Translations under genes and position numbers: made by a program
Assembly: GCF_900541605.1 (NCBI RefSeq)
Contig: NZ_UQKJ01000062.1
Span: forward strand, 1 to 11,050
Reading direction: 5' to 3'
DNA length: 11,050 nucleotides
Origin: an uncultured Dialister sp.
GTDB lineage: Bacteria; Bacillota; Negativicutes; Veillonellales; Dialisteraceae
Notes under the pieces: model-generated
What the model was told of the DNA's origin: nothing
What the model saw: only the letters and a program-made list of their open reading frames with translations
The model's database searches: none
In this document: piece by piece, positions 5,372-11,050 of the stretch
Numbering within the stretch: position 1 is the stretch's first letter
Layout of the letters: each line of letters starts with the position of its first letter

Positions 5372-7657
5372 TCAATGGCTTTCTATTTTTGCATAGGTAA
5401 CAAGAGCTTTCCGAAATTCCCCGGCCCACTCTTCTTTTATCCCGTCCAGGTCAGAGAGGTCTCCTCCCGCCAGGTCATGCAGGGCCCCATCAGGCAGGAT
5501 ATCCGCCGGAGAAACGTTGGCCCTGCGGGCCAGCCGATCCCTCACTTTTCCCAAAAACAGGAGCCGTGCACTTTCATCTACATCTGCCGGCAGCTCCGGA
5601 TGGGCTGCTGCCTCCCGGATGAGACGGAGGAATGGCATACCATAGGCCGCGGCCTTCTTGCTTCCTATTCCCCGGATCTGCTTCAATTCTTCCGTATTGG
5701 AAGGACGCTGAAGGGCCAGGGAAGACAGCACTTCATCGGTAAATATGGATTTTGGCGCCTTATGGAGGCTGGCTGCCATGGATCTTCTCAGGTTTTTAAG
5801 GGCCTCAAGAAGGCTTTCATCGGAGTCTTCAGCTTCCTTTTCCTCTTCCGCCTCCGGTTCCTCCGTTTCTTCCCTCAGCACTTCCAAAAACCGGGGTCCA
5901 TACTTCTGCAATTTGAAGGAACCAACCCCGCGGACTTCCTTCATGTCCTCCAGGGTCCGGGGATGGAGAAGAGCCATGTCTTCCAGTGTGGCATCGGAAA
6001 ATACTACAAACGGCGGCACCGATTCCTCCCGGGCCAGGGAAGTCCGGAGTTTCCGCAGCTTTTCGAAGAGCCCGCCCTTTCGGATGGGATTCCTTTCCAG
6101 TTTCTTTTCCACCGCCGCATCGGCCATTACATCGCCGGCACCAAAGGCAAGGCCCATGACCTTTTCCTGCCCTGCCAGCACCGCCCGGGCCCGGTCCGTC
6201 AGTTTCAGAACTGCATAGGGCTCCCCCTCCCGTCGGAGATACCCATCGGCAATGTAATTATTGAGGGCGCTTTTGATATGTTTCACCCGCACAAAGGACA
6301 ACTTGCCGTAGGTCGGCGTATCTTCCAGTTTCCTGTCCAGAATCACCTGGGAGTGGCTGCCGTGCAGCACATCCGCCACAATCTGGGCGCCAAACCGTTC
6401 GTGGAGCAGGGATACGGTCCGGAAAATAAGAGATGCCGTATCGGTGACATCCACCTTTCCTTTCCCGCTTTCACAGTTGCCGCAGTGTCCACAGGGTTCC
6501 TTCACTTTTTCTCCGAAGTAGGCAAGGATAAAATTCCGAAGACACGATGTGGTCTGGCAGTAATCCACCATGGCATTCAGCCGATGGTAATCCATCCTTT
6601 TCTGGTCCTCATCCTGCCCTCCCTGCTCAATGAGGTAACGCTGGATGCTGACGTCCCGGCCACTGTAAAGGAGAATACATTCTGCCCTGGATCCATCCCT
6701 GCCGGCACGGCCGGCCTCCTGGTAATAGGCCTCCAGACTTTTGGGCATCTGGTAGTGGATGACATAGCGCACATTGCTTTTATCGATTCCCATACCGAAG
6801 GCATTGGTAGCCACCATGACGTTCACCGTATCGAAGGAAAAATCTTCCTGCGCCTTCCGTCGGTCCTCATCATCCATACCCGCATGGTAGCGGCCTGCGC
6901 TGATTCCCCGGCGAACCAGCATATCATATACCTTTTCCACCGCTTTCCGGGTGGCGCAGTAAATAATGCCGCTTTCCTTCCGGTGGCTTTTTACATAGCG
7001 GAGGATAAAATCTTCCTTTCCTGACGATTCGATAACCCGGAACGACAGATTCGGCCTGTCCAATCCTGTACGGAATACCTGGGCCTTTTCCAGCCCCAGG
7101 CTTTTCTTCATGTCCGCCTCCACCACCGGCGTAGCAGTGGCAGTAAAGGCTGTCACCACCGGCCGCCGGGGCAGGCTGTCAATAAATGTCTTGATTTTCC
7201 GATAGGACGGTCGAAAATCATGGCCCCACTGGGATACGCAGTGAGCCTCATCAATGACTACCATGGACAGGGGCACCTGGGCAAGGCACTGGGTAAAATA
7301 GGAGGGCTCCAGTTTTTCCGGTGCCATGTAGAGCAGCTTGATCCGGCCCCGGTACAGGTTCCGAAGCCGCTCGATGGATTCATCATAGGGAATCGTACTG
7401 TTTACATAGGAAGCGGGAATGCCCTGTTCCAGGAGAGCCTCTACCTGGTCCTTCATGAGAGAAATCAGGGGTGAAATAATGATCGTGCCATGGGGGAACA
7501 GCAGGGCCGGTATCTGGAAACAGATGGACTTTCCGGCACCCGTAGGCATGATAGCCATAACGTCTTCTCCCCGGCAGGTGGCATCAATCACTTCCTTCTG
7601 CTTCGGCCGAAATGAATCATAGCCGAAATACTGTTTCAGAATATCCTGGGGCCCCAC
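5372..7657 (-). CDS. recQ: ATP-dependent DNA helicase RecQ with three HRDC domains
   Basis: A 761-residue superfamily 2 helicase (3'-5' DNA unwinding in recombination and repair). The helicase core has motif 0 around FGYDSFRPKQKEVI (11-24), Walker A PTGAGKS (38-44), DEAH (136-139), TAFTATAT (169-176), the motif V region ATNAFGMGIDK (283-293) and motif VI QEAGRAGRDG (313-322). The zinc site is C372, C389, C392 and C395, followed by the winged helix (about 405-490). The C-terminus is about 150 residues longer than in E. coli RecQ because it carries three HRDC modules (about 530-597, 616-683 and 697-757) instead of one. The first two are joined by an acidic linker (596-614). The third is more diverged. 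The start is GTG 7657 with GGAGG 7 nt before it. It has its own promoter and sits between jag and thyA. Confidence 0.97.
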   Translation of the reverse strand: MGPQDILKQYFGYDSFRPKQKEVIDATCRGEDVMAIMPTGAGKSICFQIPALLFPHGTIIISPLISLMKDQVEALLEQGIPASYVNSTIPYDESIERLRNLYRGRIKLLYMAPEKLEPSYFTQCLAQVPLSMVVIDEAHCVSQWGHDFRPSYRKIKTFIDSLPRRPVVTAFTATATPVVEADMKKSLGLEKAQVFRTGLDRPNLSFRVIESSGKEDFILRYVKSHRKESGIIYCATRKAVEKVYDMLVRRGISAGRYHAGMDDEDRRKAQEDFSFDTVNVMVATNAFGMGIDKSNVRYVIHYQMPKSLEAYYQEAGRAGRDGSRAECILLYSGRDVSIQRYLIEQGGQDEDQKRMDYHRLNAMVDYCQTTSCLRNFILAYFGEKVKEPCGHCGNCESGKGKVDVTDTASLIFRTVSLLHERFGAQIVADVLHGSHSQVILDRKLEDTPTYGKLSFVRVKHIKSALNNYIADGYLRREGEPYAVLKLTDRARAVLAGQEKVMGLAFGAGDVMADAAVEKKLERNPIRKGGLFEKLRKLRTSLAREESVPPFVVFSDATLEDMALLHPRTLEDMKEVRGVGSFKLQKYGPRFLEVLREETEEPEAEEEKEAEDSDESLLEALKNLRRSMAASLHKAPKSIFTDEVLSSLALQRPSNTEELKQIRGIGSKKAAAYGMPFLRLIREAAAHPELPADVDESARLLFLGKVRDRLARRANVSPADILPDGALHDLAGGDLSDLDGIKEEWAGEFRKALVTYAKIESH

Positions 7658-7692
7658 GATATTTCCTCCTTCCCTTCTTGTGTATCATTTCT

Positions 7693-7701
7693 ATTATATC
7701 A
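7693..7701 (-). promoter_or_regulatory. Extended -10 promoter of recQ
   Basis: On the minus strand TGATATAAT (7701-7693) is a perfect -10 hexamer with the upstream TGn extension. The -35 region 16-17 nt further up is poor, as is common for extended -10 promoters. The predicted start near 7686 leaves a leader of about 29 nt before the GTG start of recQ. Confidence 0.6.
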
Positions 7702-7904
7702 TGCCCCATACCTCCATTGGCACGGCTGTAAAAATTGCTGGCAGTCAGAGAATACACCCGGCGCTAAGAAATAATGGCACAGCAATGCCACCGGATAATA
7801 AATCGGTATCGCTTTATAATTTATCATGACATATCACCACGCCCCACGCCCGACTTTTCGCCAGTTCCCTGCATCACCATGCTGCATTTCTTCCCCTGAA
7901 AAGG
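7702..7904. other. Intergenic segment between jag terminator and recQ promoter
   Basis: I see no gene, RNA or strong motif here. The stretch contains a moderately AT-rich patch around 7795-7830 with TATAAT-like words on the plus strand, but no matching -35 and no downstream plus-strand gene, so they are probably chance matches. Confidence 0.3.
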
Positions 7905-7937
7905 AAAAGCTCTCCGAATCGAATTCAGAGAGCTTTT
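7905..7937 (-). terminator. Intrinsic terminator downstream of yidC-jag
   Basis: Arms of 15 nt (7905-7919 and 7923-7937) flank a 3-nt loop and pair along their whole length with a single G-T wobble on the transcript. The minus-strand stem ends in CTTTT and continues CCTTTTC. It begins 12 nt after the jag stop codon. The A-run on the other side makes it potentially bidirectional. Confidence 0.85.
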
Positions 7938-7949
7938 GTGAAAAGGAGT

Positions 7950-8789
7950 TCATTCCTTCAATTTGATGACTACGTAACGGTGCGGTGCTTCGCCTTCACT
8001 TTCCGTTGTCACGGCGCCATCGTCCTGGAGAGCCAGGTGGATGATCCGCCGTTCACCGGCTGCCATCGGTTCCAGACGAACTTCTTCCCCTGTCCGCTTT
8101 ACCTTGGCTGCCAGCCTCCTGGCCAGGGCTTCCAGGGTATCCTTACGGCGTTCCCTGTAGTTTTCCACATCCAGGAGGATGAAATAATGATGGTGGAATT
8201 CCTTGCCTGCCGCCAGGTTTGTCAGGTACTGGAGGGCATCCAGGGTCTGTCCGTGTTTACCGATGAGAATCCCCAGTCCCTCGCCGTGGAGGTTGAAAAG
8301 AATCCGTTCTTCATTCATCATCCGTTCCATGGTCACATTGAGGTGCATGCCCTGGAACACACTTTCCAGGAATTTTTTGGCTTCATCGGCTGTCTTTTCC
8401 TGTTCTTCCGGATTGAAAACGAAATCTTCGGATTTCTTCTTCTCCTTTGCTTCCGGAGCAGCCGGTTCTTCCGGTTTTTCCTCCGGCTTCTCTTCTGTCT
8501 TTGGCTCTTCCGGCTTTTCTTCCGCCGGTTCTGCTTCCGGTTCTACAGCAGCCGGTTTTTCCTCTACCGCCGGAACTTCTGCAGCTTCCTTCGGTTCTTC
8601 TTTGGCCGGTTCTTCATCGGGGGCAGAAATATCTACCGCCGCCAGTTTCTTGTGGATAAGGCCGAAGAGGCCGCTGGAGGGCTGTTCCACTACATGAACG
8701 ACAGCTTCTTCCCGGCTGATGCCCAGCTGCTTCAGACCTTCTTCTACGGCTGCATCAATAGTCTTTGCTGTGATTCTCACTGTTTTCAT
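7950..8789 (-). CDS. jag: Jag/KhpB RNA-binding protein (Jag-N, KH, R3H)
   Basis: A 279-residue protein with the three Jag parts. The N-terminal Jag_N domain (about 1-52, with SSGLFGLIHKKLA) is followed by a low-complexity linker rich in Glu, Pro and Lys (about 55-122). Next comes a KH domain (about 135-205) whose GKHG loop (177-180) lies in ILIGKHGQTLDALQYL, then an R3H domain (about 212-279) with R247-x3-H251 in GERRIIHLAL. KhpB/Jag binds RNA and influences cell division and envelope growth in Gram-positive bacteria; the RNA targets here are unknown. The start overlaps the yidC stop as ATGA, with only a weak ribosome site, so translation is probably coupled to yidC. The linker DNA is internally repetitive (about 8440-8625), which may allow length variation between strains. 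Confidence 0.95.
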   Translation of the reverse strand: MKTVRITAKTIDAAVEEGLKQLGISREEAVVHVVEQPSSGLFGLIHKKLAAVDISAPDEEPAKEEPKEAAEVPAVEEKPAAVEPEAEPAEEKPEEPKTEEKPEEKPEEPAAPEAKEKKKSEDFVFNPEEQEKTADEAKKFLESVFQGMHLNVTMERMMNEERILFNLHGEGLGILIGKHGQTLDALQYLTNLAAGKEFHHHYFILLDVENYRERRKDTLEALARRLAAKVKRTGEEVRLEPMAAGERRIIHLALQDDGAVTTESEGEAPHRYVVIKLKE

Positions 8790-9787
8790 TTGGTTTCTTC
8801 AGCCTCCCCGGAATCTTTGACTTCTTTTGTATCAGAAGATGCTTTCTTGGAAGCCCCTTCTTTTTCAGGAGCGTCTGCAGCCTTTACAGGAGCCTCCGGC
8901 TTTTCCTCCTTTTTCTCAGGAGAAGCAGGAGCCTTGTCTGCAGACCCTTTATTTTCTTTTTTCTCCGCTGGTTCAGCGTTGTCTTTCTTCTTGACCACTT
9001 TCTTGATGATCCTCTTGCGGATAACCTTTTTCTTTTTCGTGGTTTTCAGGTTTTCCTGCTGCACATCGCCATGGACAGTGACTACGCCTTTTTTAGGAGT
9101 AGAACTGCCTTTGAAGCGGTCCACCATTTCTTCACGGAACATGATGGTCTGCTGTACGAGCTGGTACAGGTTCACCACAATCCAATAAATGACAAGGCCG
9201 CTCGGGAAATTGAGGGACATCCAGCCAATCATGAGAGGCATCACGATCAGCATGGTTTTCTGGTTCCCCGGTGCGTCTTTCGGCGTTGTCTGCCAGGAAA
9301 TAATAAATGTGGATGCTGCAGAAAGGATAGGCAGGATATAGGTGCTGTCCGGTACTGCCAGACTTTCCAGCCACAGGAAACTTTCATGGGCCGGGTCATA
9401 GGGGAATCCCTGGAGAGCATAGTAAATGGACACCAGGAATGGCATCTGAATCAGCAGGGGAAGGCAGCCGGATGCCGGATTGGCTCCGTGTTCCTTGTAA
9501 AGCTTGCTCATCTCTTCCCGAAGTTTCTTCGGGTCATTCTTATACTTTTTCTGGATCTGCTGCATAAGCGGCTGGATTTCCTGCATGGCCTTCATGGATT
9601 TGATCTGTTTCACAGCCAGCGGAAGCAGCGCGGTCTTAATGATAATGGTCAGTACGATGATGGCGATCCCGTAGCTTGGGAATCCCAGGTCATCGGTCAG
9701 TTTGTAGACATATTCCAGGCATACACGCATAATGTCGGCCAGGAATCCCACCAGATTGCTCAAAAGGGGAATCTGAAAATCACTCAT
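8786..9787 (-). CDS. yidC: YidC/Oxa1 membrane protein insertase
   Basis: A 333-residue insertase that helps membrane proteins fold and insert, alone or with SecYEG. It is the short Oxa1 type: no large periplasmic domain and no cleavable or lipoprotein signal. Hydrophobic segments lie at about 10-30, 40-60, 106-127, 148-168 and 180-210. The groove position that is Arg in E. coli and in B. subtilis SpoIIIJ is Lys51 here (IIIKTALLPL). The coiled-coil hairpin follows at about 62-100 (KQIKSMKAMQEIQPLMQQIQ), then GANPASGCLPLLIQMPF (101-117) and NFPSGLVIYW (193-202). The C-terminal tail (about 219-333) is long: first strongly basic (KKKKVIRKRIIKKVVKKK, 251-268), then alternating E/K/A. A basic tail could contact the ribosome, as proposed for other tailed Oxa1 proteins. 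ATG 9787 has AAGGAG 6 nt before it. Confidence 0.96.
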   Translation of the reverse strand: MSDFQIPLLSNLVGFLADIMRVCLEYVYKLTDDLGFPSYGIAIIVLTIIIKTALLPLAVKQIKSMKAMQEIQPLMQQIQKKYKNDPKKLREEMSKLYKEHGANPASGCLPLLIQMPFLVSIYYALQGFPYDPAHESFLWLESLAVPDSTYILPILSAASTFIISWQTTPKDAPGNQKTMLIVMPLMIGWMSLNFPSGLVIYWIVVNLYQLVQQTIMFREEMVDRFKGSSTPKKGVVTVHGDVQQENLKTTKKKKVIRKRIIKKVVKKKDNAEPAEKKENKGSADKAPASPEKKEEKPEAPVKAADAPEKEGASKKASSDTKEVKDSGEAEETK

Positions 9788-9952
9788 TGTTACTCCTTAC
9801 ACGGTCTTCATTTCAACCGTCCAATACCGGTCCTCTGCATTTCAAGGCCCGTGAGTTTTGGGACAAGACGGACACGCTGTCATAGGTAAATGATGTTATG
9901 GATACGGAAATACTGCCGTAATGGATGGGAAACGGAATCCCCGATTCCCTGT
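9788..9952. other. Leader/intergenic region upstream of yidC
   Basis: About 165 nt separate the yidD terminator from yidC, so yidC-jag must have its own promoter here or rely on read-through. I found only weak -10/-35 candidates on the minus strand. A perfect 6-bp inverted repeat, GGAATC/GATTCC with a 3-nt loop, lies at 9934-9948 just past the terminator. Confidence 0.35.
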
Positions 9953-9980
9953 AAAAAAAGACCGACCAAGTACACCGGTC
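9953..9980 (-). terminator. Intrinsic terminator after rpmH-rnpA-yidD
   Basis: On the minus strand GACCG (9980-9976) pairs with CGGTC (9964-9960), extended by two wobble pairs to a 7-bp stem with a 7-nt loop, followed at once by TTTTTTT (9959-9953). It lies 37 nt after the yidD stop and separates rpmH-rnpA-yidD from yidC-jag. Confidence 0.88.
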
Positions 9981-10016
9981 AGTGCTTCCTGGTAAAGAAT
10001 CAAAAAAGCAGCCACA

Positions 10017-10226
10017 TCACGGTAAAGGATCATAGCCGCCTTTGCAAAATGGATTGCAACGGATAATCCGCTTTACTGCGAGCCAGCTGCCTTTGAGGGC
10101 ACCATATTTTTCTATCGCCTGCAGGGCGTACTCGCTGCAGGTCGGTGTAAACCGGCAGCACGGCGGCTTTAAAGGGGAAATGAAGGATCTGTAAAAACGG
10201 ATCATTCCGATAAGTACAGTTTTCAT
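10017..10226 (-). CDS. yidD: Membrane protein insertion efficiency factor YidD
   Basis: A 69-residue YidD protein thought to assist YidC-dependent membrane insertion at the cytoplasmic face. The family signature is complete: an N-terminal amphipathic helix (LIGMIRFYRSFISPLKPP, about 5-22), the Cys-rich core CCRFTPTCSEYALQAIEKYG (23-42), a second helix with AVKRIIRCNPF (50-60), and GGYDPLP at the end. The ATG at 10226 is the true start: it lies 1 nt after the rnpA stop, has GGAG within the rnpA 3' end, and gives the usual length. A longer frame upstream overlaps rnpA out of frame. It is the last gene before the terminator at 9953-9980 and lies next to yidC, its functional partner. Confidence 0.95.
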   Translation of the reverse strand: MKTVLIGMIRFYRSFISPLKPPCCRFTPTCSEYALQAIEKYGALKGSWLAVKRIIRCNPFCKGGYDPLP

Positions 10227-10227
10227 A

Positions 10228-10605
10228 TTACTGCTCCAATATCCCGGCCTTCCGCCATAACGCCAGTATTGCTTTTTCCGCTTCCCTGTAGCTTGCACCC
10301 GTCAGAAAGGGGCTTGCCAAGAGGATAGCTTCATGGTGAGGAGAAAGTTCATGCCGATGGAGGCGGTAAACCTCCTTCATCAGCCGTTTCGCCCGGTTCC
10401 GGGCAAAGGCATGACCAATCTTCTTCGTCGCCACAAAGCCGATGCGAACATCGCTCTTCCTGGACTTGACCAGGTAAAAGAGTCCTGCCCGGTTGCTGAA
10501 GCGCTTTCCCTGGCGATAAATTCTTCGGTAATCCCTGTTCTGTCGTATACGGGAAGAGCGGGGAAGACTGAAATCCGCCCTTTCCTTTTCCTCTGAATCA
10601 GGCAC
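10228..10605 (-). CDS. rnpA: Ribonuclease P protein component
   Basis: A 125-residue basic protein subunit of RNase P, which with the RNA subunit trims the 5' leaders of tRNA precursors. The family core is present: RSSRIRQNRDYRRIYRQGKR (16-35), RIGFVATKKIGHAFARNRAKRLMKEVYR (54-81) with the conserved RNR motif at 69-71 within a basic helix. The start is a GTG at 10605 that overlaps the last 8 nt of rpmH (GTGCCTGA) and has AAAGG about 6 nt upstream, still inside rpmH. No other good start is seen before the conserved region. The first 12 or so residues are acidic and variable, which is usual. Expression is linked to rpmH by overlap. Confidence 0.95.
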   Translation of the reverse strand: MPDSEEKERADFSLPRSSRIRQNRDYRRIYRQGKRFSNRAGLFYLVKSRKSDVRIGFVATKKIGHAFARNRAKRLMKEVYRLHRHELSPHHEAILLASPFLTGASYREAEKAILALWRKAGILEQ

Positions 10606-10735
10606 TTAATACCTTTCTGCCCTTTGCTCTTCTTCTCTTCAGAACAATGCGGCCTGCTTTTGTCTTCATACGAGCGCGGAATCCGTGGGTCTGTTTTCTC
10701 CAGTGATTGTTCGGCTGGAATGTCATTTTTGCCAT
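10598..10735 (-). CDS. rpmH: 50S ribosomal protein L34
   Basis: A 45-residue, very basic ribosomal protein of the large subunit. The protein begins MAKMTFQPNNHW, continues through RKQTHGFRARMKTKAGR, and ends LKRRRAKGRKVLSA, the near-invariant L34 C-terminus. The ATG at 10735 has AAGGAGGTG 7 nt upstream, an excellent ribosome site; an internal ATG three codons later is less well placed. It is the first gene of rpmH-rnpA-yidD, driven by the consensus promoter at 10793-10821. In most bacteria it is divergent from dnaA, which would begin to the right of this window. Confidence 0.97.
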   Translation of the reverse strand: MAKMTFQPNNHWRKQTHGFRARMKTKAGRIVLKRRRAKGRKVLSA

Positions 10736-10792
10736 GTGTCAACACCTCCTTACATGCTGGCAGTGCCATTTTTCGCACACCATAACAGAATA

Positions 10793-10821
10793 ATTATATC
10801 CAAGTCGGCCCCCCCTGTCAA
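10793..10821 (-). promoter_or_regulatory. Consensus sigma-70 promoter of rpmH
   Basis: On the minus strand TTGACA (10821-10816) and TATAAT (10798-10793) match both consensus hexamers exactly with an optimal 17-nt spacer. The spacer begins with a run of seven G. The predicted start near 10786 gives a leader of about 50 nt before rpmH. A consensus promoter suits the high demand for a ribosomal protein. Confidence 0.9.
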
Positions 10822-10837
10822 TGAAATTTCCTTGACA
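10816..10837. promoter_or_regulatory. 22-bp near-perfect palindrome over the rpmH -35 box
   Basis: TGTCAA (10816-10821) and TTGACA (10832-10837) are perfect inverted arms around a centre that is itself symmetric (AAATTT, 10824-10829). Ten of the eleven base pairs match. One arm is the -35 box of the rpmH promoter; the other gives a plus-strand TTGACA. It could be an operator for a dimeric regulator, or simply two opposed -35 boxes. Confidence 0.5.
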
Positions 10838-10855
10838 AAATAGGATGAGGCCGCC

Positions 10856-10873
10856 TTGTGATAAAAGTCACAA
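10856..10873. promoter_or_regulatory. CRP/FNR-type dyad TTGTGA-N6-TCACAA
   Basis: Perfect 6-bp half-sites TTGTGA (10856-10861) and TCACAA (10868-10873) are separated by 6 nt, the classic geometry and sequence of CRP/FNR-superfamily binding sites. It lies about 78 bp upstream of the predicted rpmH start point and, on the plus strand, about 40 bp upstream of where a TATTAA (10892-10897) -10 would start transcription towards the expected dnaA side. Confidence 0.5.
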
Positions 10874-11050
10874 ATCAGATGCCTGTATATCTATTAAAGC
10901 CGCTCAGGGGGCTGAAGTGGTGCCGGGTGGAAATGGCCTGTGGCAAAGGGTGCTGCCCTTCAGCTGCTTTAAGGAAGCGCTGATTAAATCGCAGAGTCAG
11001 ATTTCATAAGGATTTTTGTGCACTGCTTCGTCATAATCCTCCTTAAATAG

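Larger units (their letters stand above)
10736..11050. other. Intergenic region between rpmH and the window edge (expected rpmH-dnaA interval)
   Basis: No gene is supported. The left half holds the rpmH ribosome site, promoter and two dyads described separately. The right half (10900-11050) has an inverted repeat GCTGAAG/CTTCAGC (10911-10917 and 10958-10964) enclosing smaller GC-rich hairpins, then AT-richer sequence. I find no convincing DnaA box (TTATCCACA or a one-mismatch form) on either strand, so any origin must lie further right. Confidence 0.5.

Noticed and set aside
5244..5429. 61-codon minus-strand frame between recQ and thyA
   Set aside because: It overlaps the recQ 3' end in another frame, has no ribosome site and no family resemblance.
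5276..7024. Plus-strand open frame of 582 codons opposite recQ
   Set aside because: Antisense shadow of recQ; no recognisable motif, no ribosome site, and RecQ motifs are complete on the other strand.
8440..8625. Repetitive TTCCGG-rich DNA that could look like a repeat array
   Set aside because: It is in-frame coding sequence for the E/P/K linker of Jag; irregular units and no spacers, so not a CRISPR or a separate repeat element.
7938..9188. Plus-strand frame rich in Phe/Arg/Ser opposite jag and yidC
   Set aside because: Composition is the complement of the E/K-rich tails of Jag and YidC; no independent coding signal. It also starts in the jag terminator.
10380..10778. Minus-strand 132-codon frame across rpmH and rnpA
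   Set aside because: It overlaps two certain genes in another frame and lacks any family resemblance, so it is not a Thermus-like overlapping gene.
10850..10945. DnaA-box-like words TTGTGATAA and TGTGGCAAA
   Set aside because: Both deviate from TTATCCACA/TGTGGATAA by an indel or two mismatches and do not cluster; not enough to call an origin.
10984..11034. 16-codon minus-strand frame with AAGGAGG just upstream
   Set aside because: The ribosome site is only 3-4 nt from the ATG, the peptide has no recognisable feature and it lies at the window edge in a possible repeat; not called as a gene.

Overview
The window is a stretch of bacterial chromosome just to one side of where oriC/dnaA would be expected. 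All twelve genes lie on the minus strand. The right end carries the conserved origin-flanking block rpmH-rnpA-yidD-yidC-jag. In most bacteria dnaA starts divergently just beyond rpmH, so it is expected a little past position 11050; it is not in the window. On that reading every gene here points away from the origin, along the direction of replication. The short Oxa1-type YidC without the large periplasmic domain, the Jag protein, the tandem feoA genes with feoB and a Cys-rich partner, the AGGAGG-type ribosome sites and roughly half G+C suggest the Firmicutes lineage. Negativicutes (Megasphaera/Dialister-like) is my best guess, from overall protein flavour only.

Layout from right to left, in the direction of transcription. 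(1) 10736-11050 is a regulatory region with a textbook TTGACA-N17-TATAAT promoter for rpmH, a near-perfect 22-bp palindrome over its -35 box, and a CRP/FNR-like TTGTGA-N6-TCACAA dyad. (2) rpmH-rnpA-yidD is a tight unit: rnpA overlaps rpmH, yidD starts 1 nt after rnpA, and a strong terminator follows at 9953-9980. (3) yidC-jag overlap by ATGA and end at a terminator at 7905-7937. (4) recQ has its own extended -10 promoter and encodes a RecQ helicase with three tandem HRDC domains. (5) thyA-dfrA-flavodoxin is a thymidylate/folate operon: ThyA makes dTMP and dihydrofolate, and DHFR recycles the dihydrofolate. It probably ends at the terminator at 3338-3360. (6) The feo operon (feoA, feoA, feoB, Cys-rich membrane protein) imports ferrous iron. 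It is driven from a very AT-rich region (about 23% GC over 3121-3300) with striking palindromes, and ends at a 13-bp UUCG-loop terminator at 123-152.

The genes are ordinary housekeeping and iron-uptake genes, all with intact frames. I see no phage, CRISPR, toxin-antitoxin or defence cassette and no clear undescribed system. The points worth a second look are the dyad-symmetric elements upstream of feo and rpmH, the triple-HRDC RecQ, the divergent ThyA active-site motifs, the arrangement left of jag (recQ instead of the usual mnmE-mnmG), and possible dispersed repeats at both window edges.
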